Source of the DNA: Acetivibrio alkalicellulosi
GTDB taxonomy: Bacteria > Bacillota > Clostridia > Acetivibrionales > Acetivibrionaceae
DNA: 64,000 nt
Reading direction: 5' to 3'
NCBI GenBank assembly: GCA_008125075.1
Contig: VLTH01000002.1
Location: 717,804 to 781,803 of the forward strand
How positions within the stretch are numbered: position 1 is the stretch's first letter; every line of letters begins with the position of its first letter. The position numbers and the translations under genes are program-made. The notes below the pieces were generated by a model. It saw nothing but the letters and a program-made list of their open reading frames with translations, did not search any database and was not told the origin of the DNA. Below are positions 35,243-44,495 of the stretch, in pieces.

Positions 35243-36830
35243 TTGTTTATTGAGGGTTATGATTGTGGATGATGAAGAGAAGGAAAGAAATCTTCTTAAA
35301 ATTTGCATTAACTGGAATGAACTTGGCATGGAGATAGTAAGAGAAGCTTCAGGAGGAAGAGAAGCTTTAGACTGTCTAGAAGAAGTTAACCCAGATATAA
35401 TAATTACAGATATAAGGATGCCTTTTATGGACGGTTTGGAATTTAGCAAAACAGTTGTTGAGGCATATCCATACATAAAAGTTATGGTGCTCACAGCTTA
35501 TGAAGAATTTGAGTATGCAAAGGAAGGTATTAAAGCAGGAGTAGCAGACTTCTTACTTAAGCCTATCAAGAGATCAGAGATAAAAAGTGCATTAATCAAT
35601 ATTAGAAATAAAATTCAAGCGGAAAGATTACATAAAACCGAGTATGAAAAACTAAAAAAACAGTTGGAAGATAGCTTTAGCTATCTTAAAGAAAAATTTT
35701 TAAATGAACTTATTCAAAAGAGCTATTCTTTAGATGAAATAAAAAATAAGTTATCCTATTTTTCAGTTGACAGCATTGAAAGATACATTAGAATCGCATT
35801 GATAGAAGCATCTCACCCTGATATAGATATTACAGAAGAACAAAAGGTTCTATTGGAGATGAAATGTACTGAGCTTATAAAGCAGTACTTCAAAGATGAT
35901 GAATGCATACATATATTTGTAGATAATAGTGGTAGGAGTGTTATATTAAGTGGTAACAAAGACATTGAACTTGTAGAATGTTGTGAGCAAATCAAGGTAA
36001 TGATTATAAACAGACTAAAATGCTATGTTTCCATTGGAATAGGAAATGAATATAGTGATTTTAAATATATAAAAAAGTCTTACAAGGAAGCATGTGAAGC
36101 TATAAATTATAAAGTTCTTTTAGGTAAAAACCATATAGTGAGTTTTGAGGATACAAATATAAATCAAGATACATTGGATATAAAACAGGATGATATAAAT
36201 GAAATTGGGTTCTTTATAAAAATAGGCATGAGTGAAAAAGCAATTGAAGGGATACAAAAGATTTTTCATAATTTTCACGTTTCAGGATTTAAGTCTATTG
36301 ATCATTTAAGAATAATTACCATAAATATTGTAACTGTTATTTTAAATTCTATTACCGAGTTAGGGCTAGGTTATAATGATGTTTTTGAAAACAGTGTTTT
36401 ACCTTACGACCCCATTATGAAAATTGATAATGTTCCTGAAATGAATGATTATATTACAAAAATGATAACACACATTGTAGATAGGATTAAGAGCATTAGA
36501 ACAAGAAAAACAAATAAGATTGTTAAAGATATAATAGACTATTTGAATGAAAACTTATCAAATTCCCAGTTGTCACTTACTTTAGTTGCAAAAGCTTTTT
36601 ATATGAATTCAAGCTATTTAAGTAGAATATTTAAACAGGAAACAGGACAAACCTTTGTGGAATATTTGACAAAGCTAAGAATTGAAAAGGCGTTAGATTT
36701 ATTTAAAGGAACTGATTTGATGCTCTATGAAGTTGCTGAAAAAATAGGAATACCAGATCCCAATTATTTTGGTAAGTGTTTTAAGAAACATGTGGGGTTA
36801 TCGGTAAATGACTATAAGAAAACTGTTTAA
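35235..36830 (+). CDS. YesN-type response regulator with AraC DNA-binding domain
   Basis: A 531-aa regulator. The receiver domain (residues 7-125) has VDDEEKE, phospho-acceptor Asp59 (IIITDIRMP) and KPIKRSE. The middle region (about 150-400) is found in YesN-like proteins and has unclear function. The C-terminal AraC-type double HTH (about 430-530) contains SSYLSRIFKQETGQTFVEYLTKLRI and IPDPNYFGKCFKKHVG. The ATG at 35235 has GGGGAG 6 nt upstream and is preferred to an ATG six bases earlier. It probably activates the ABC operon that begins at 37016. Confidence 0.94.
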   Translation: MIDCLLRVMIVDDEEKERNLLKICINWNELGMEIVREASGGREALDCLEEVNPDIIITDIRMPFMDGLEFSKTVVEAYPYIKVMVLTAYEEFEYAKEGIKAGVADFLLKPIKRSEIKSALINIRNKIQAERLHKTEYEKLKKQLEDSFSYLKEKFLNELIQKSYSLDEIKNKLSYFSVDSIERYIRIALIEASHPDIDITEEQKVLLEMKCTELIKQYFKDDECIHIFVDNSGRSVILSGNKDIELVECCEQIKVMIINRLKCYVSIGIGNEYSDFKYIKKSYKEACEAINYKVLLGKNHIVSFEDTNINQDTLDIKQDDINEIGFFIKIGMSEKAIEGIQKIFHNFHVSGFKSIDHLRIITINIVTVILNSITELGLGYNDVFENSVLPYDPIMKIDNVPEMNDYITKMITHIVDRIKSIRTRKTNKIVKDIIDYLNENLSNSQLSLTLVAKAFYMNSSYLSRIFKQETGQTFVEYLTKLRIEKALDLFKGTDLMLYEVAEKIGIPDPNYFGKCFKKHVGLSVNDYKKTV

Positions 36831-36856
36831 TGATTAGTTAAAACTTATTTCACATT

Positions 36857-36900
36857 TCACCAGTTCACTTCTGGTAAAATAATTACTCTTTTGAGTAAAA
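36857..36900. promoter_or_regulatory. Two small hairpins between yesN-like gene and binding-protein gene
   Basis: ACCAG-N7-CTGGT is followed by TTACTC-TTTT-GAGTAA. There is no long T tract; it may be a weak terminator or an operator of the AraC-type regulator. Confidence 0.4.
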
Positions 36901-37015
36901 TCTGTGCGTTCAAATACTTTTGTAGACGCAGTATTATAAATATGTAAGGGATAGATGAGATATTACTTCGGATATTTCAAAATTCCAAACTATTCTAATT
37001 AGGGGAGGTTGTAAT

Positions 37016-38323
37016 ATGAACAGGTTTATGTCAAAAGTTTTATGTGGTGTTTTGACTGGTGGACTGATGTTTTCACTGATGGCTTGTGACACTAGTGAAA
37101 AAATCAGTACAGGGGGAGAAGTTGAATCTGGTTATTCAGACAAGAAAGTGACATTAACATTATCTCATATTTGGGCAGCAGATAGCGAAACTCAAAAAAA
37201 GCCTTTTGAACAAATTCTAAAAGACTATCAAATTGAAAACCCTCATGTAAAAATTGTAGTAGACGCAGTTGAAAATGAGATCTATAAAACAAAGATTAAA
37301 ACATCTATTTCTGCAAATGAGGCTCCGGACATATTCTTTACATGGGGCGCAGGTTTTGCAAAACCTTTTGTAAGTTCAAACAGTGTTTTAGCTCTCGATG
37401 ATTACTTAAATGACGGTACGAAAGACAGAATATATGAAGGTACAATGGAGAATTTCACATATGAGGGTAAGATATATGGCTTACCAATGTATATGTGGAC
37501 AGCGGTACTATATTGTAACTCAGAACTTTTTGAAAAATATGACGTAAAGATTCCAGATACTTATGATGAATTATTAGAAGCTGTCGATGTATTTAATGAA
37601 AATGGTATTATTCCCATTACATGTGGTGAAAAGGAAAGATGGCCAGGAATGTTTTTTCAAAATATCTTAGCTATTCGTACAGCTGGAGTTCAATTATCAA
37701 ATAAGGCACTAAATAAAGAAGCATCATTTAATCAAACTGCATTTATTGAATCAGCTGAAAGGCTAGAAGAACTTGTCAAAAGAGGGGCCTTTGATAAATC
37801 AGTTATGGCTTTGACAAAGGATGAATCAGAAGCAGATTTTATGATGGGCAAAGTTGCCATGTACTATATGGGCAATTGGGCAGCGGGCTCGTGGGATGCA
37901 GAGGATAGTTTAATAAAGGGAAACGTTGTATGCAAAAATTTTCCTTCCATAGAGGGTGCTAGCGGTGACCCAAATGGGTTTTTAGGAGGATCAATTGAGA
38001 CTTTTATGATTAATGCCAATACCAAGGAAAAAGAAGAAGCTGTTAAGCTTGTTAAGTACATTACTGAAAAAATGTCATATCAGGCAACAGAAGTTGGTTT
38101 TGGTTTACCAGCTTGGAAAGGGGATGTTGATAAGTCAAAAATATATCCAACAAATGCTCAGATTTTTGAATTAGTCAAGGATGCTACAGGATATGTTCTT
38201 GCGTGGGATACATTTTTAGAAGGTGCCGATGCTGATACTCATAAAAATCTAGTAGCAGAGATATTTGCAGGTACAATAACTCCTGAAAAGTTTGCAGAAG
38301 AAATGCAGAAGTTGAATGAGTAA
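37016..38323 (+). CDS. ABC transporter sugar-binding lipoprotein
   Basis: Extracellular solute-binding protein family 1, 435 aa. A lipoprotein signal ends in LMAC (lipid-modified Cys24). Mature motifs typical of oligosaccharide binders include PDIFFTWGAGF, IYGLPMYMWTAVLYCN, WPGMFFQNILAIR and MGNWAAGSW. GGGGAGG lies 7-8 nt before the ATG. Two permease genes follow after a 535-nt interval containing a tandem repeat array; no ATPase gene is present, so a shared MsiK-type ATPase elsewhere is implied. The sugar is unknown. Confidence 0.93.
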   Translation: MNRFMSKVLCGVLTGGLMFSLMACDTSEKISTGGEVESGYSDKKVTLTLSHIWAADSETQKKPFEQILKDYQIENPHVKIVVDAVENEIYKTKIKTSISANEAPDIFFTWGAGFAKPFVSSNSVLALDDYLNDGTKDRIYEGTMENFTYEGKIYGLPMYMWTAVLYCNSELFEKYDVKIPDTYDELLEAVDVFNENGIIPITCGEKERWPGMFFQNILAIRTAGVQLSNKALNKEASFNQTAFIESAERLEELVKRGAFDKSVMALTKDESEADFMMGKVAMYYMGNWAAGSWDAEDSLIKGNVVCKNFPSIEGASGDPNGFLGGSIETFMINANTKEKEEAVKLVKYITEKMSYQATEVGFGLPAWKGDVDKSKIYPTNAQIFELVKDATGYVLAWDTFLEGADADTHKNLVAEIFAGTITPEKFAEEMQKLNE

Positions 38324-38394
38324 AAGAGAGACTTTTAAAGAAATATAGTAAATATTTGTATAAATTTTTTAGGAGCAATGAAATATAACTCAGC

Positions 38395-38770
38395 TATAGT
38401 TTAATCTACAGTATTTATTCTAAATAGTCTACATATAAAAATCAAAATAATAATTTCTGCTATGGTTAGTTTAATCCACAACATTATTTATATTCTAATA
38501 GTCTACATACAAAATCAAAATAATAGTTTCTGTTATACTATAATCTACAACATTATTATAATCTAGATATCCAACATGCAAAATCAAAATAATAATTTCT
38601 GTTATAGTTTAATCCACAACATTATTTATATTCTATATAGCCAAACATACAAAAATCAAAATAATAATTTCTACTATAGTTTAATCCACAACATTATTAT
38701 ATTCTATATAGCCAAACATACAAAAAAATTTAAATAATAACTTTTTAATATAATTTAATCTCCTACATTG
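38395..38770. repeat. Tandem array of about 70-bp units (5 full, 1 partial) within the sugar ABC operon
   Basis: Units begin near 38395, 38461, 38534, 38603, 38675 and 38749. Each carries (C/T)TATAGTTTAATC(C/T)ACAACATTAT, then a TATATTCTA..AG block, CCAAACATACAAAA, and ATCAAAATAATAATTTCT. Period varies from about 66 to 73 bp and unit 6 is degenerate. Units have no open reading frame and no strong internal stem. The array lies between the binding-protein stop and the permease start. Confidence 0.88.
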
Positions 38771-38858
38771 TTAGTTCAAAACAGTTTACTTAAAAACTGA
38801 AGTTATATTTCATTTGTTCCTAAAATGCTTTTGCAAAATTTTGTATTGGGGTGAAATG

Positions 38859-39746
38859 ATGGATAGAGTAATGAGCAATAAAATTACAATAATGATTATG
38901 GTTTTGCCAGCCTTTATTATTTTTGCAGCAATTGTTATAGCACCAATATTTCTTTCAGGGTACTACAGTTTATTGCGATGGGATGGATTTGGAAAACCTG
39001 AATTTATCGGGATTCAAAACTATATTAGATTATTAACTGATAATTCAGGGGTGTTTGGAAAGTCTATGATGAATTCGTTAATTCTCGTAGCATTATCAGT
39101 TTTTATACAACTTCCTATTGCATTGATACTGGCTTTAATTCTATCTACGGGAATAAAGGGTGAAAGTTTTTATAGAACAGTATTTTTTATACCAGTAATA
39201 ATATCAACTGTTGTTGTAGGGCAGCTTTGGATGAAAGTATACCACCCCTCATATGGATTACTCAATACTTTACTAAATAATATAGGTCTTGGTTCTTATG
39301 CGAGAGCATGGTTAGGTGATACAAAGACATCCCTAATGGCAGCTTTTGTACCTATTGTGTGGCAGTACATTGGTTATCACATGCTGTTGATGTACTCATC
39401 AATAAAAACAATACCTGAAGAAATATTTGAGGCAGCAAAGATAGATGGTGCATCGTACTTAAAAACATTTTTTAGAATTACAATACCTCTTATAAAGCCC
39501 ATTATTAAAGTTTGTGTCATTATAGCAATAATAGGCTCGCTAAAGGTTTTTGATTTGGTATATATACTTACAAATGGTGGACCTGTTCACTCAAGCGAAG
39601 TTCCAAGTACATTAATGTATAATACTATATTTGAAAGGTACATGTATGGATCGGGAAGTGCTATGGCTATTGTTATCATTCTAAGTTGTCTTTTGATAAC
39701 TTTGGTAGTACAAAAATTCTTCAAAGTTGATAACTATACGTACTGA
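38859..39746 (+). CDS. Sugar ABC transporter permease (MalF type)
   Basis: Inner-membrane permease of 295 aa with six predicted helices and the ATPase-contact EAA loop EEIFEAAKIDGASYLKTFFRITIPLIKP near residue 190. The start lies at tandem ATGs 38856/38859; 38859 gives 7-nt spacing from GGGG and is preferred. It is co-transcribed with the second permease (30-nt gap) and functionally linked to the binding lipoprotein upstream of the tandem array. Confidence 0.93.
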   Translation: MDRVMSNKITIMIMVLPAFIIFAAIVIAPIFLSGYYSLLRWDGFGKPEFIGIQNYIRLLTDNSGVFGKSMMNSLILVALSVFIQLPIALILALILSTGIKGESFYRTVFFIPVIISTVVVGQLWMKVYHPSYGLLNTLLNNIGLGSYARAWLGDTKTSLMAAFVPIVWQYIGYHMLLMYSSIKTIPEEIFEAAKIDGASYLKTFFRITIPLIKPIIKVCVIIAIIGSLKVFDLVYILTNGGPVHSSEVPSTLMYNTIFERYMYGSGSAMAIVIILSCLLITLVVQKFFKVDNYTY

Positions 39747-39776
39747 TATTGAAATCTTCAAATGGGGGGTGGGAAA

Positions 39777-40652
39777 ATGATCAATTCGAAAAAATCTAAA
39801 ATGAGAAATAGTCTTTCGGGATTTAGGGGAAAAAAAGTTGGGAAATTTTTTATAAATATATTTTTAATTATATTTACTATTATTCAAATTTTTCCACTTA
39901 TATGGCTGGTGTTATTTTCATTAAAAAGCAATTCTGAGATTTTTGGAGGTAATATTATAGGACTTCCAGCAAAATTTTTATGGGAGAACTACCGACAGGC
40001 TTTTGTAGGTGGAAAAGTTGGATTGTATTTTATAAATAGCTTTATTGTTACGGGGTTAACAATTGTATTTTCGGGTATTTTAGCAAGTATGGCTTCTTAT
40101 GCAATAGCGAGAATGAAATGGTTTTTTAGTAAAACTGTATTGATGATTTTTTTAGCAGGAATGATGATACCTATTCATGCTGCATTATTGCCACTATTTA
40201 TAATTCTTAAAAATCTAAACATTTTAAATTCTCCTCTGGCATTAATAATACCCTATACGGCATTTGCCTTACCTATTGCAATTTTTGTTCTTACAACATT
40301 TTTAAGAACTATACCAAGGGAGCTTGAAGAAGCTGCATTGCTAGACGGATGTAATGTTTATCAGGTTTTCTTCAAAATAATATTACCTATTTTAAAACCT
40401 GCTTTAGCCACAGTTTCAATACTCACATACATAGCATCGTGGAATGAATTAATGTTTGCAGTAACATTTATATCAAAGGAACAATACAGGACTTTAACTG
40501 TAGGAATTATGTCCATGGTTGGACAGTATTCAACTAATTGGGGACCAATAGGAGCAGGCCTAGTAATAGCAACACTTCCGACAATAGTAATTTATATTAT
40601 GCTTAGCAAACAAGTACAAAAGAGTTTAATATCCGGTTCAGTAAAAGGATAG
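39777..40652 (+). CDS. Sugar ABC transporter permease (MalG type)
   Basis: Second permease subunit, 291 aa, with six helices and EAA loop RELEEAALLDGCNVYQVFFKIILPILKP. GGGGGGTGGG lies just before the ATG at 39777. It is the last gene of the YesMN-linked carbohydrate import operon. A 14-bp perfect hairpin at 40765 probably ends the transcript. Confidence 0.93.
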   Translation: MINSKKSKMRNSLSGFRGKKVGKFFINIFLIIFTIIQIFPLIWLVLFSLKSNSEIFGGNIIGLPAKFLWENYRQAFVGGKVGLYFINSFIVTGLTIVFSGILASMASYAIARMKWFFSKTVLMIFLAGMMIPIHAALLPLFIILKNLNILNSPLALIIPYTAFALPIAIFVLTTFLRTIPRELEEAALLDGCNVYQVFFKIILPILKPALATVSILTYIASWNELMFAVTFISKEQYRTLTVGIMSMVGQYSTNWGPIGAGLVIATLPTIVIYIMLSKQVQKSLISGSVKG

Positions 40653-40764
40653 TAGAAATGAAGGGATAATTTTGAAATCTATATTTATCAGGGAGTTTAT
40701 ATATAAAATATTTACAAGCATGCATAAAATTCCTCTTTAAACTTATGCAATTTTAAATTGCTAA

Positions 40765-40815
40765 TTCAGGATTCAGAATATTTAAATCTCCCTGTTCTGA
40801 ATCCTGAACTCTTTT
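40765..40815 (+). terminator. Terminator-like hairpin after the sugar ABC operon
   Basis: TTCAGGATTCAGAA (40765-40778) and TTCTGAATCCTGAA (40795-40808) pair perfectly over a 16-nt loop, followed by CTCTTTTA. Confidence 0.7.
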
Positions 40816-40925
40816 ACAAGCACTGCTACAAGTTGATTTGAAGAAAAATGTTTATCAAAAAATAAACTTTATCTACAATGCTTCTTCTGTATTTTTTCAT
40901 TTTTGTTACACACGCCATGTTAACA

Positions 40926-40964
40926 TGGGTGCATATTTTTCTTCACATTTGTTACATGCACCCC
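40926..40964. mobile_element. Minimal MITE-like element, 39 bp
   Basis: It starts TGGGTGCATATTTTTCTTCAC and ends CACATTTGTTACATGCACCCC. The right 25 bases are the exact reverse complement of the left end of the element at 33110. It consists only of the two ends. Confidence 0.7.
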
Positions 40965-41029
40965 GACTTTTGTCAGCCCTTGACACTTATTATAAGATAT
41001 ATTAATATTAATATAATAATAAAGATCAA

Positions 41030-41241
41030 TGAAAGGACTACGAAAGATTAGGGTTTAAAGAGAATGGAGTTTATGGCTGAGAGACTCCTAAAACCAACAC
41101 TTTCTTCCCATCCTGGAGATGCAGTTGATGAGGCTGCCGAAGGTGCCACGTTAAAGGCACATAAGAGTCGGGTTTTACCAAGTTGGGTGGTACCGCGGAT
41201 TAATAATACTCCGTCCCATTATTTAGGGGGGAGTTTTTTAT
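41030..41241 (+). promoter_or_regulatory. T-box leader of proS
   Basis: tRNA-sensing leader RNA. The diagnostic T-box sequence GGGTGGTACCGCGG is at 41185-41198. It is followed by a terminator stem ACTCCGTCCC (41208-41217) / GGGGGGAGT (41226-41234) and a T tract. Upstream, GGAG...CTCC (about 41065-41091) forms part of stem I. The downstream gene predicts a proline specifier, but I could not fix which CCN triplet sits in the specifier loop. Uncharged tRNA-Pro would favour the antiterminator. Confidence 0.93.
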
Positions 41242-41267
41242 TTTGAAAAAAATAAGGAGGTAAAAAA

Positions 41268-42980
41268 ATGAGAGTATCAAATATGTTTATTCCAACTCTA
41301 CGGGAGGTTCCAGCAGAAGCTGAAATTGCAAGCCACAAACTTATGCTAAGAGCTGGACTTATGAGAAAGCTGGCATCAGGTATTTATTCCTTTTTGCCAA
41401 TGGGATATCGGGTTTTTAGAAAAGTAGAGCAAATTGTAAGAGAAGAGATGGATAGAGCAGGTGCACAGGAACTCATTATGTCTGCACTTTTACCAGCAGA
41501 AGCATATCAGGCATCTGGTAGATGGGAAGTTTTTGGAGCTGAAATGTTTAGATTAAAAGACAGAGGAGGTAGGGAGTTTTGCTTAGGGCCTACTCATGAA
41601 GAAATTTTCACTGAAACGGTAAAAAATGAGACAAGATCTTATAGGTCCCTTCCTCTTACCCTTTATCAGATACAGACTAAATATAGAGATGAGAGAAGAC
41701 CTAGATTTGGAGTAATGAGATCAAGGGAATTTGTAATGAAAGATGCCTATAGCTTTGACAGAGACGAGGCAAACCTTGATATATCTTATAAAAAAATGTA
41801 TGAGGCATATTGCAAAATATTTGATAGATGTGGACTTGACTATATTGTAGTTGATGCAGACACAGGTGCTATGGGAGGCTCGGGCTCACAGGAGTTTATG
41901 GTAAAGTCATCTATTGGAGAATCAGGCATTGCCTATTGTAATGCTTGTGGATATGCGGCAAATGATGAAAAAGCAGAGTGTATTCCAGAAAATTGTTGCT
42001 GTGGTCAGAAAGAAGCATGCTGTGAGCAATTAGAATATGAAAAAGTTGCTACACCTAATGCAAGAACTATTGAAGAGCTTATGGAGTTTTTTAAATGTGA
42101 TGCAAAAGAATTTGCAAAAACCTTAATTTATAAAGCAGATGATAAGATTGTGGCTGTTATGGTAAGAGGTGATAGAGAGCTTAATGAGACAAAATTACAA
42201 AACACTTTAGGATGTATTGAGCTTGAAATGGCAGATGCTGAAACAGTAAAAAAGGTTACCGGTGCAGATGTAGGTTTTGCAGGTCCTGTAGGAATTAATG
42301 TGGACACAATAGTTGACCTAGAAGTTGCAGGCATGAAAAATTTTGTCACAGGAGCTAATGAAACAGGATTTCACTATAAGAACATAAATATTGACAGGGA
42401 TTTTAAAGCTACTAAAGTAGCAGACATACGCACAATTTGTGAAGGAGATAAATGTCCAAAATGTGGTGCACCTGTTAAAGTTGAGTTGGGTATTGAAGTT
42501 GGACACATATTTAAGCTTGGCACAAAGTATACACAGGCGTTAAACTGTATTTATCTAGATGAAAATGGCAAAGAAAACCCTATGGTTATGGGGTGCTATG
42601 GAATAGGTATAAACAGAACAATGGCAGCAATAATTGAGCAGAATAATGATGATAATGGTATAATTTGGCCAATGTCAGTAGCTCCATATCATGTTATAGT
42701 TGTACCTGTAAACACAGGAGATGAGTTGCAGATGGAACTTGCTCAAAAGATTTACTCAGAACTTATGGAAGCAGGTGTTGAAGTTTTGCTTGATGACAGA
42801 AATGAAAGACCAGGTGTTAAATTTAAAGATGCAGATCTTATTGGCATACCTGTAAGAATTACAGTTGGAAAAAAAGCTGCAGAAGGAATTGTTGAGTACA
42901 AGCTAAGGAGTAAATCAGAATTTAGTGACATGTCTGTTGAGGAAGCTATTTCATCAGCTAAAAGTGAAGTAGGAAAATAG
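41268..42980 (+). CDS. proS: Prolyl-tRNA synthetase
   Basis: Class II aminoacyl-tRNA synthetase, 570 aa, bacterial type with an editing insertion. Motif 2 region is [26 protein letters not shown]. The insertion (about 225-390) and the motif 3 glycine-rich segment [13 protein letters not shown] are intact. A C-terminal anticodon-binding domain follows ([20 protein letters not shown]). Unusually Cys-rich stretches occur at the insertion boundary ([19 protein letters not shown]) and at [19 protein letters not shown] lies 7 nt before the ATG. It is regulated by the T-box upstream. Confidence 0.97.
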   Translation: MRVSNMFIPTLREVPAEAEIASHKLMLRAGLMRKLASGIYSFLPMGYRVFRKVEQIVREEMDRAGAQELIMSALLPAEAYQASGRWEVFGAEMFRLKDRGGREFCLGPTHEEIFTETVKNETRSYRSLPLTLYQIQTKYRDERRPRFGVMRSREFVMKDAYSFDRDEANLDISYKKMYEAYCKIFDRCGLDYIVVDADTGAMGGSGSQEFMVKSSIGESGIAYCNACGYAANDEKAECIPENCCCGQKEACCEQLEYEKVATPNARTIEELMEFFKCDAKEFAKTLIYKADDKIVAVMVRGDRELNETKLQNTLGCIELEMADAETVKKVTGADVGFAGPVGINVDTIVDLEVAGMKNFVTGANETGFHYKNINIDRDFKATKVADIRTICEGDKCPKCGAPVKVELGIEVGHIFKLGTKYTQALNCIYLDENGKENPMVMGCYGIGINRTMAAIIEQNNDDNGIIWPMSVAPYHVIVVPVNTGDELQMELAQKIYSELMEAGVEVLLDDRNERPGVKFKDADLIGIPVRITVGKKAAEGIVEYKLRSKSEFSDMSVEEAISSAKSEVGK

Positions 42981-43008
42981 GAACGGTTCTCCTTCGATAA
43001 TTATAATG

Positions 43009-43040
43009 AAGAAAGCAGGGGATTTCCTGCTTTCTTTTGC
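43009..43040 (+). terminator. Terminator of proS
   Basis: AAGAAAGCAGG / CCTGCTTTCTT form an 11-bp stem, followed by T-rich sequence. A second stem, GGTTCTTTTGA/TTCAAAAGAGCC, lies at 43045-43072. Confidence 0.85.
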
Positions 43041-43146
43041 AATGGGTTCTTTTGATTCGTTTCAAAAGAGCCTATAACAAAAACTTAAAACCATTGAAAA
43101 CTTCTTTTATAAATCCTTTTTGAATTATTAAAAGAAAAATAATATC

Positions 43147-43190
43147 AAAAAGCCATTAAACTACAGAACTAAAGGTGGTTTTTTTATTTT
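43147..43190 (+). terminator. Second terminator-like hairpin in the proS-CAP interval
   Basis: AAAAGCCAT pairs with GTGGTTTTT including wobble pairs and runs into a T tract. No gene precedes it, so it may end a small transcript. Confidence 0.5.
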
Positions 43191-43258
43191 GCAGATAGAC
43201 TATATAAGGCATATTTAAAGAGAATGCAAATATAAACCATTAATAATTTTTAGGTACC

Positions 43259-43287
43259 AAGCACATAGGGGTTTGGTGCTTTTTTAT
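43259..43287 (+). terminator. Third terminator-like hairpin in the proS-CAP interval
   Basis: AAGCAC / GTGCTT over an 11-nt loop, followed by TTTTTAT. Three successive terminator-like stems lie between 43009 and 43287. Confidence 0.55.
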
Positions 43288-43414
43288 TTGTAATAAAAAT
43301 AAATTTAAATTTATAGGTTTCCAATGTAAATAATTCATATAAAATTGTCAATACTATTATTAACAATACAATTATTATAAAAATGATTTATATTTGAAGA
43401 TTTGGAGGGATTTT

Positions 43415-44245
43415 ATGAGAAGGAGAATTGTCTTATTAATTGCTGTCACTATGGTATTAGTTGGGACTTTAGGATTAGCTCAAAACAATGTTCAGGAAGT
43501 AGCTGCTATTTCACAATTTGAGAGAATTGATTTTCAACAAGGAGTAGTAACTGCCTCAAATTTAAACTTAAGACAGGGGGCATCAACAGAATTTCCGATT
43601 GTAAGTGTACTTAAAAATGGACATACTGTACAGATTTTTGGAAGGCTTTCAGATTGGTATACTGTATATGATCCTGAATCAGGATATGTTGGAGCAGTAT
43701 CTGCACAGTATATAATGCATCAAGAGGCAGCTAAAGATCCAAAGCCAGAAGAAACAAATAAACCTGAGAAGGCAGAGGAACAAGCTCTAAATGATGAAGA
43801 AACAAATTATGAAGCTAGTAAAACTGAAGAGGCTCCTGAGGTAATTCCGGTACTTACTGGTATTAGTAAGGAAGAGCAACTATTACTAGATCTTATTAAC
43901 AAGGAAAGAGTTGATGCTGGTGTTGAGCCTTTAAAACTTGATATTGAATTAATGAAAGTAACAAGGTTAAAGGCAGATGAGATGGTTGAAAAGAATTACT
44001 TTTCTCATCAGTCACCAACATATGGATCTCCATTTGATATGATGAGAAAGTATCATGTAGAATTTAATACTGCTGGGGAAAATATAGCAGGTAACCGCTC
44101 TATTGAAGGAGCTGTTAAAGCATGGATGGCATCTGAAGGACATAAAAAAAATATCTTAAATGATAAGTTTAACTATACAGGAATAGGAATTGTTGATAGC
44201 CCAGCTTATGGTAAGTTACTTGTACAGCAATTTATAGGAAGATAA
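43415..44245 (+). CDS. Secreted CAP-domain (YkwD-like) protein with SH3b domain
   Basis: A 276-aa exported protein. A signal peptide (RRRIVLLIAVTMVLVGTLGLA) is followed by a bacterial SH3 domain (about residues 40-100; ASNLNLRQGAS, WYTVYDPESGYVG). A Glu/Lys-rich linker then leads to a C-terminal CAP/SCP domain (about 155-276) with LINKERVDAGVEPLKLD, HQSPTYGSPFDMM, AGENIAGNRS and GHKKNILN. Such proteins bind or act at the cell wall; enzymatic activity is not established. GGAGGGA lies 6-7 nt before the ATG at 43415. A 15-bp stem at 44270 follows. Confidence 0.92.
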   Translation: MRRRIVLLIAVTMVLVGTLGLAQNNVQEVAAISQFERIDFQQGVVTASNLNLRQGASTEFPIVSVLKNGHTVQIFGRLSDWYTVYDPESGYVGAVSAQYIMHQEAAKDPKPEETNKPEKAEEQALNDEETNYEASKTEEAPEVIPVLTGISKEEQLLLDLINKERVDAGVEPLKLDIELMKVTRLKADEMVEKNYFSHQSPTYGSPFDMMRKYHVEFNTAGENIAGNRSIEGAVKAWMASEGHKKNILNDKFNYTGIGIVDSPAYGKLLVQQFIGR

Positions 44246-44269
44246 AAGATTAGAAATGCACTCCCTGTT

Positions 44270-44314
44270 AAATAGCAGCAAAATTACATTTTTAGTGTGA
44301 TTTTGCTGCTATTT
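44270..44314. terminator. Strong hairpin after the CAP gene
   Basis: AAATAGCAGCAAAAT and ATTTTGCTGCTATTT pair perfectly (15 bp) across a 15-nt loop. Confidence 0.8.
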
Positions 44315-44414
44315 GAGTTTATAAGTATTAGGTTCGTATATTTAAACAAACATAGTGAAATATAGGAATATATAAACGAGAAAAGATTAAATATGTAAAT
44401 ATATATAAAATGTG

Positions 44415-44442
44415 TTGACAAAATCTAGATTTTTATGATAAA
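44415..44442 (+). promoter_or_regulatory. Candidate promoter of the dockerin gene
   Basis: TTGACA (44415-44420) and GATAAA (44437-44442) with a 16-bp spacer, about 50 nt before the start codon. The -10 is imperfect. Confidence 0.45.
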
Positions 44443-44495
44443 TTTTAAGTGTAGGGTAATAAAATCGAGGAAATTTAATTAAGGGGGGCTAAATA

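Noticed and set aside
38395..38770. CRISPR array
   Set aside because: The whole unit is repeated with drift; there is no constant short repeat with unique spacers and no cas gene nearby.
41064..41246. 60-codon plus-strand open frame
   Set aside because: It overlaps the T-box leader of proS, which fully explains the conservation there.
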